A DNA stretch of 64,000 bases from Grifola frondosa (lineage: Eukaryota; Basidiomycota; Agaricomycetes; Polyporales; Grifolaceae): the NCBI GenBank assembly GCA_001683735.1, contig LUGG01000001.1:1302001-1366000 (forward strand), in the 5' to 3' direction. Under the pieces are notes generated by a model, which worked only from the letters and a program-made list of their open reading frames with translations, was not told the origin of the DNA and made no database searches. Positions within the stretch are counted from its first letter, which is position 1. Every line of letters begins with the position of its first letter. Both the position numbers and the translations under genes were made by a program. This document shows, one piece after another, positions 58,964-64,000 of the stretch.

Positions 58964-60693
58964 TCTATGCTTTGACGCCGCTACGGACGTAGATGCTGCT
59001 GTACGGGCGACCATTTGGCGATGCCTTCCGCTCCGGAGGAACAAAGCCTGCCTGCTTCTTCTCGTCTGCGAGCTGGCGAACGAGCGTTAAGAAGTCTTCC
59101 ACGGCAGCCGGTGACGTCTGGATGTGTATCACGAGTCGCGAGCCTCCGAGTTTGATAGGTTCGGGTAGCTTGCTTGCCCGGTCTACGAGTTCAGCATAGG
59201 TGACGCCGATTGGCGACGGGTCAAAGAAAACCTGTCAAGGAATGTTCTGCTCAGGAACGGAGGAAGAAGAAAAATTTAGGTAAAATTTACCATGCACGTC
59301 TCGGCAGCGCTAGTGATCTCGACGCCAATCTCCTCGAGGCCGGTCTCGAGTCGTTTCGCCAGAGCATGCACAGCCGGAAGTAGCTGGAAGTTGTGACTGA
59401 GCGCATATGCTGCCGACGCAGAGAGCACACCAATCTGTCTCATTCCTCCACCGAATAGCTTTCTGAACCAGCGAGCCTTGGTGATGAACTCCTTCGGCCC
59501 GACCAGACATGAATCCGACAGGCGCACCTACCGGTAGAGCGCGATTAGGGAAAATGCGGTAATCCATGTCTGGTGACTCACCGAGACCCTTGCTGAAGCA
59601 CAGACTAACGGAATCGAAAGGCGCACACAGCTCATGGAGAGGTGTAGCAGTTTGAGCCACTACATCCCATATACGAGCGCCATCGAGATGCATGATAAGT
59701 CCTTTACTATGAACATAGTCGGAGATTACGATTACATCCTCCTGGGGAATGATGGTGCCATTCAGCGTATTCTCAAGTTCGACAACCTGGGTAGGTGCAC
59801 TATACGCAAGGAATTAGCACGATATAAGCACGGCATGTGATGCCACATGCCTGTGGAGATCGGTACCGGAAACGATGTGTTCCTGGACATCGGCCAGAGT
59901 GAGATGATGACCTGAAAGGACGTGAGATTGACTGAAGCGGTCGAATGGAATTTCTAACCGTTGGCAGGGATCACGCATTCAGTATGCGCTCCTGAATGGA
60001 AAGCCGTTCCACCTGCTTCATACCTTGAAGACGATTTAACGGAGGAAATGTCCTATTGGCTGACAGACGTACCTGGCAATGTGCGCACGATGGTCACACA
60101 AAACAGAATATGGGGGTTGTTTGAGATGTGTCCGCAATGCCAACTGGTTAGACATCGTTCCAGAGGGGACAAACAGCGCGGCTTCTTTGCCAGTAATTTT
60201 TGCCATATGCGCCTCCAAAGCCTTCGTTGAAGGTTCGTAGTATACATCATCGCCAAGGGATGCCCGGATCGCATAAGCGTACATTTCTGCCGTAGGAACT
60301 GCATTTGACACGCCATTAGAGCCCCGCAAGTTTCCAGCACTCTAGGATCCACATGCCTGTAATGGTATCGGCTGATAGTCCCTCAGCATAGTTCGTAGAT
60401 AAATCGAATATTTCGCTCACAGATAAAGCTCCTAGATATCTCTTTCAGCGCCTTCGCATTGTCCTAATCATCGGCCGAATTGTGAGCATACGGCAATTAC
60501 AGTACCAAAAAGGCATTCTCACAGCAACCTGTGTGGCCGTGAAGATGTCAATCTTTATATCTTCAGCGATCTTCGCTCTTGCCGACTCGATGCTGGCCGC
60601 CATGAGATACCGTCGGCCTTGTGAGAGACTATGGTCAAGCAGATGTCGTGGTCTCTGTTGGAGGACTGAGAAAAAGCGTGGAAAGCGACTCAT
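58964..60693 (-). CDS. GLY1: L-threonine aldolase
   Basis: A PLP enzyme that splits threonine to glycine and acetaldehyde. The start MSRFPRFFSVLQQRPRHLLD may be a mitochondrial presequence; a second Met (MAASIESARAK) could start a cytosolic form. After short introns come ALKEISRSFI|SDTIT, VPTAEMYAYAIRASLGDDVY, MAKITGKEAALFVPSGTMSN, then HLDGARIWDVVAQTATPLHE with the Asp that holds the PLP pyridine. The PLP-binding Lys is in SLCFSKGLG|APVGSCLVG. The remainder is LFGGGMRQIGVLSASAAYAL and PIKLGGSRLVIHIQTSP, with the end at SGVKA. The intron 60299-60356 has a GC donor (ACAG|GCATGT...GCAG). Another splice falls within SKGLG|APVGS. The fold is complete, so the enzyme should be active. Confidence 0.9.
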
Positions 60694-61007
60694 GTAGGTG
60701 CCTGGTTAAAATAAACGAGTGCCGGAACGCCATTTTATAAGTCGTCATATGCAAAACCTTGTGTAAACCTCCCATGATCATCAATCAATATTTTGGTCCG
60801 CCCGAAGCTGGCATTCCAAATCATTGCCCATATCCAGAGTATGCCTTATGTAAGCTTTCCCGGGCAAGCGCCAACCACTGCCTTGCGCGTTACTGTTTCG
60901 AATTCCTGTTTACCGCTCTGTCTCCATCTCAGTCTCTCCGGCCTCACTTTATCTCTCCTTTCTTGACTAATATTTGACGGCCTAACTTTGTTTTCTTCGA
61001 GCACGAG

Positions 61008-61408
61008 ATGGGTAACGTGCGCGATTGCCAATTCAGACCCAGGTAACTCTCTAAGCATCAGATTTTTTCTTTTTCCAGGGAGCAAAGGCGCAGCAGAAGA
61101 GGGAGAGGAATGCCGCGAAGGCTGGTGCCACGGCCAAAAGTCAGAACAAGACAAATCAAGCAGCCCTGAACATTGTATGCCAGACATGTCGGCAGGCCTT
61201 TGTGAGTTTCATGTTCTCTTCTAGCAATGCGTGTCGGCGTTGACACTCAGCGATACAGTTGTTGACTACTCGTGCACCAGCGTGAGTGCCGTTGTACTCT
61301 ATAGGGTTTGTTTGAACTGAACGTTGCTTGCTTGTCAGGCTGGAAGAACATGCCCAGAATAAGCACGCAAAGACGATCGCGGAATGCTTCCCCACCTTTG
61401 GGAAGTAA
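61008..61408 (+). CDS. Small 4F5/SERF-like zinc-binding protein
   Basis: A protein of about 75 aa in four exons. MGN is followed by an intron, then GAKAQQKRERNAAKAGATAK, SQNKTNQAALNIVCQTCRQA,F; an intron; LLTTRAPA; an intron; LEEHAQNKHAKTIAECFPTF,GK. The N-terminal basic 4F5 part resembles SERF. The C-x2-C...H-x4-H set (CQTC, HAQNKH) is the zinc finger of At2g23090-like proteins. Such proteins are found in most eukaryotes with a poorly known role; SERF relatives bind RNA and affect protein aggregation. Divergent from threonine aldolase, about 314 bp apart. Confidence 0.88.
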
Positions 61409-61626
61409 TGCTCTACCATCTGCGAAGCCATATCTTTATCATGTTCGCTTCTTGGGGTTTCCGGCTCTTCCTGCATGTACATGTCAGTCCTTTCAATGCA
61501 TTTTAGATATCCCTCGGGGAGCGGTGGCGCTGCATATACGGCAGCCTATTAATGATGAGCATATGGATACAATCGTGGACATCAACCGCACATCGTCCTA
61601 TCATAATCCTCTATTCAAGCAGGCTA

Positions 61627-62045
61627 TCATAGCGAACCGAATGAGCTCTGGCCTCCAGCACCAGCTGCGCCTGCTCCCATGTTCTGCAACTTCTCTCCGA
61701 CCTTTTTGTTCACCTCGAAGAATTTTGCGACACATCGGTCAATGCAGACACTCTCGCCCTTGTTAAGGTCTCCTTCTGCGTATCTCGGGCTGATGCATTT
61801 TGCGTGACATGACCTGCGAGCAACTGTTCAGCATCACACGTACGCGCACCGTCTTAAGAGCTAACTGACGAGACCAAGCGATTAAAAATGTCAGTAATCA
61901 TATCCAGTCTGTAGAGGGGGAACCGTCAGAAATATTCTATAAACGTTTCTAGTAGTGAAGACACGCACTCTTGCATCGCCATGTCCAACCGCTCCTGATT
62001 CACACCCGTGGAGGGCCCAGGCGCCGATCGTCCGAGGAAAGACAT
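61627..62045 (-). CDS. TIM10: Mitochondrial chaperone Tim10
   Basis: A small Tim of the intermembrane space that escorts carrier proteins to TIM22 in a Tim9-Tim10 hexamer. The start [20 protein letters not shown] is followed by an intron after DMAMQE, then [20 protein letters not shown] and, after further splicing, [33 protein letters not shown] and the end SSFGSL. The twin CX3C pairs (CHAKC, CIDRC) form the two disulfides of the family. A length of about 90 aa is normal. Divergent from UTP4 with about 280 bp between starts. Confidence 0.92.
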
Positions 62046-62326
62046 TTTCAATAAGCTCGATCCAAGGAGGGAGAGATAAATGGAAGTAAGGTTGTATGTC
62101 GCGAAGGAAGCCACAGAACAAGAGAACGAGAGGGAGGAGCTGAAGGCGCGCTACACAGAATGCCAAATTTGGCCGGGAAAAGTTTGCTCGTGACTTTCGC
62201 GTCTGATCGACTCGTACTGCACACTTCAGCTCTCTCTGTCAAGTTCGTGTCGTCGCTTGCGTATCTACGGTCTGGGCCTGCAAAATAACGCGTGGATATT
62301 CCCTGTAAATCTCGGGCAATTGTCGA

Positions 62327-64000
62327 ATGGTTGAGACCACCACTGTATCAGTACACCGATGTCGGTTTGTGGACTTCACGCCGTCTGCAATCACAGCTTT
62401 GTGCTTCCCTCCTCTACCTCTGCCATCCGTGAAGGGCAAAAAGAAGGTAGCGAGCAAGAAAACTATCAAATTTGGTACGCTTGCGGTAGGGAGGGCGAAC
62501 GGAAATATTGAGCTCTGTGAGTGGACCGGGTCCAACGCTAAAACCCAGGCATGGCAAGCTTGGGTGGTCAAAAAGGTGCGTGCTTTATGGGGTTCGTGGA
62601 CCTAGTGCCTTGAATAACCACACTGCAGACATTGTCAGGACCATGCCCGTCCAAAGTCGAATCACTTGCGTTTACCATTCGTTTTCCCGACTCGGAAGAT
62701 GAGGTCCCATCATGGTCAAATCTCCGGCTATTCAGTGCCGGTGGTGGAAGTGAATTGGCAGAATGGGACATCGAGCGAGGTTGCATCAAAGTGAGCAAAA
62801 GCAGTTCGCCCATGTAATTTATATTCACAATCATCCGCTAGAGGACTATCAGCTCACAAGGAGGCACGATCTGGTCAGTGTCTCCAAACCCCGCATCGAC
62901 TCTGCTTGCCCTGGGATGCGAAGATGGCTCCGTCCGGCTGCTATCTTTGCAACACGATGGCCTGACGCACCTCCGACGCCTCGACCGCATAAAAAGTCGG
63001 ATTCTGAGCATCGCCTGGGGACCGCCGGTGCCCCGTCAAACGACAAGCGATCGCACCCAAAATGCTTCAAGCGATTCTGATGATGATGATGATGATGAGG
63101 ATAATTGGACGGATTCGTGGCTTGTCACCGGCTGCTCTGATAGCAGCTTGAGAAAATGGGATATCGCTACAGGTAGGGTGCTCGACCGGATGGGTACGGA
63201 TAAGATACGCGGCGAACGAACCCTCGTTTGGACTGTTGGCGTATTAGGGTGAGCATTAATAGTAATAAATTGACATTTGCTAAATCGTCCTAAACATAGC
63301 GACGGCACCGTTGTCTCCGGTGACTCAATGGGCATGGTCAAATTCTGGGACTCTCGAACATGTACGCAGACGCAGAGCTTCCAGGGCCATGGAGCAGACG
63401 TTCTCTGTCTCACTGTCAGCCCGGTACGTTATTTTGATTACACACATGCATGCTCTTTTCTGAATATCACTAGGAAGGCAACGCTGTCTATACCTCAGGC
63501 GTGGACCAGAAGGTGACACAGTTCTCTCACGTGAAGACCTCTCGCCCAGAAAACGCATCTCTGCTATCGCGCCCGTCCGGCCACTGGGTGCAATCCTGCT
63601 CCCGCCGCCTGCATTCCCATGACGTCCGTGCGCTCGCGATATGGCCACCGCACACTCCCCTGCCATCTGCATACAAGCGGCATTTCGCCGTTGATGTCGC
63701 TCCCGTGCTGGCATCAGGGGCCTGGACATGTCCGTGGTGGTGACCCCGGCTGCCCTGCCCACAAGTACGATCGTGAAAATCACGAACCCGTTGGCTACCA
63801 GCACCGCTGCAACATACGAGGACTCGTATCATCGCCGGATGGCGTACAGCTCTGGCCCATACAGCACCTCTGCGGTGCATCTTGCTCGCCAGGCCCGGCT
63901 TCTGCTATGCACGCGGGACTCAGGCTTAACCGTGTGGCGAATTTTACGCCGCCAGCCCTCTGATGATGAAGACGCTGAGGACTTGGATTCGCCAAGCCGG
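62327..64000 (+). CDS. UTP4: U3 snoRNP protein UTP4, 5' part
   Basis: The gene runs out of the window. The start MVETTTVSVHRCRFVDFTPS, AITALCFPP is the UTP4/Cirhin opening. WD repeats follow: FGTLAVGRANGNIELCEWTG, LFSAGGGSELAEWDIERG, SPNPASTLLALGCEDGSVRL, WLVTGCSDSSLRKWDIATGR, GTVVSGDSMGMVKFWDSRT and VYTSGVDQKVTQFSH. An Asp-rich run (DSDDDDDDED) sits between repeats. UTP4 is part of the t-UTP complex of the small-subunit processome, linking rDNA transcription to 18S maturation. One G is missing in the run 63717-63720 (LASG to LDMSVVVTPAALP). Introns at about 62574-62629, 62792-62873, 63249-63300 and 63423-63475. Confidence 0.9.

Noticed and set aside
1..64000. CRISPR array, prophage, insertion sequence or bacterial operon
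   Set aside because: Spliceosomal introns, a Pol III tRNA intron and eukaryotic gene content throughout; no regularly spaced repeats seen.

Overview
The window is nuclear DNA of a filamentous fungus, almost certainly a basidiomycete of the Agaricomycetes. Genes are dense, lie on both strands, and are split by many 50-65 bp introns with GTRNGT...YAG borders. The protein complement is typical of mushrooms: a BTB/POZ protein, a Ras GTPase, a BIM1-like copper protein and a KH-repeat protein of Bicaudal-C type. A closer placement, for example in Polyporales, cannot be supported from the sequence alone. All protein calls come from reading translations and recalling families; no search was run.

Layout. 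1-3.0 kb: end of a peroxisomal membrane protein 4 gene, a BTB/POZ gene and a Ras-type GTPase. 3.0-10 kb: about 7 kb where I recognise no gene. 10-19.2 kb: an unknown Pro/Ser-rich gene, a Yippee zinc protein, an intron-containing tRNA-Met(CAT), an Ulp1 SUMO protease, a Bet1-type SNARE and a Golgi membrane protein. 19.7-23.3 kb: an MFS transporter with one intron enlarged to 909 bp by a mobile element that carries a tRNA-Leu-like Pol III promoter. 23.4-34.1 kb: chromatin and nucleic-acid genes (SAGA subunit Sgf11, a G-patch/zinc-finger protein, the double-bromodomain factor Bdf1, WDR70) and an unknown gene. 34.4-43.3 kb: metal and sulfur genes (frataxin, a rhodanese, a Ctr copper transporter directly followed by a BIM1-like copper acquisition protein, and a mercaptopyruvate/thiosulfate sulfurtransferase). 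43.4-64 kb: housekeeping genes (V-ATPase subunit C, KH protein, RWD-RBR ubiquitin ligase, Urb2, L-threonine aldolase, a 4F5/SERF-like zinc protein, Tim10 and the 5' part of UTP4).

Genes that may work together. The Ctr transporter and the BIM1-like protein look like a copper-uptake pair. Frataxin and the rhodanese are neighbouring, probably mitochondrial iron and sulfur proteins. Urb2 and UTP4 both serve ribosome assembly in the nucleolus.

The most unusual signals are a likely 2-nucleotide exon in the Ras gene, the mobile element inside the MFS intron, the copper pair, a GC-AG intron in threonine aldolase, and telomere-like GGGTTAGGGTT boxes near housekeeping gene starts. A caution: at least nine genes, most of them conserved, need a single-base change, usually in a homopolymer, to stay in frame. 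This looks like assembly error rather than gene decay, and automated gene models will be damaged by it.
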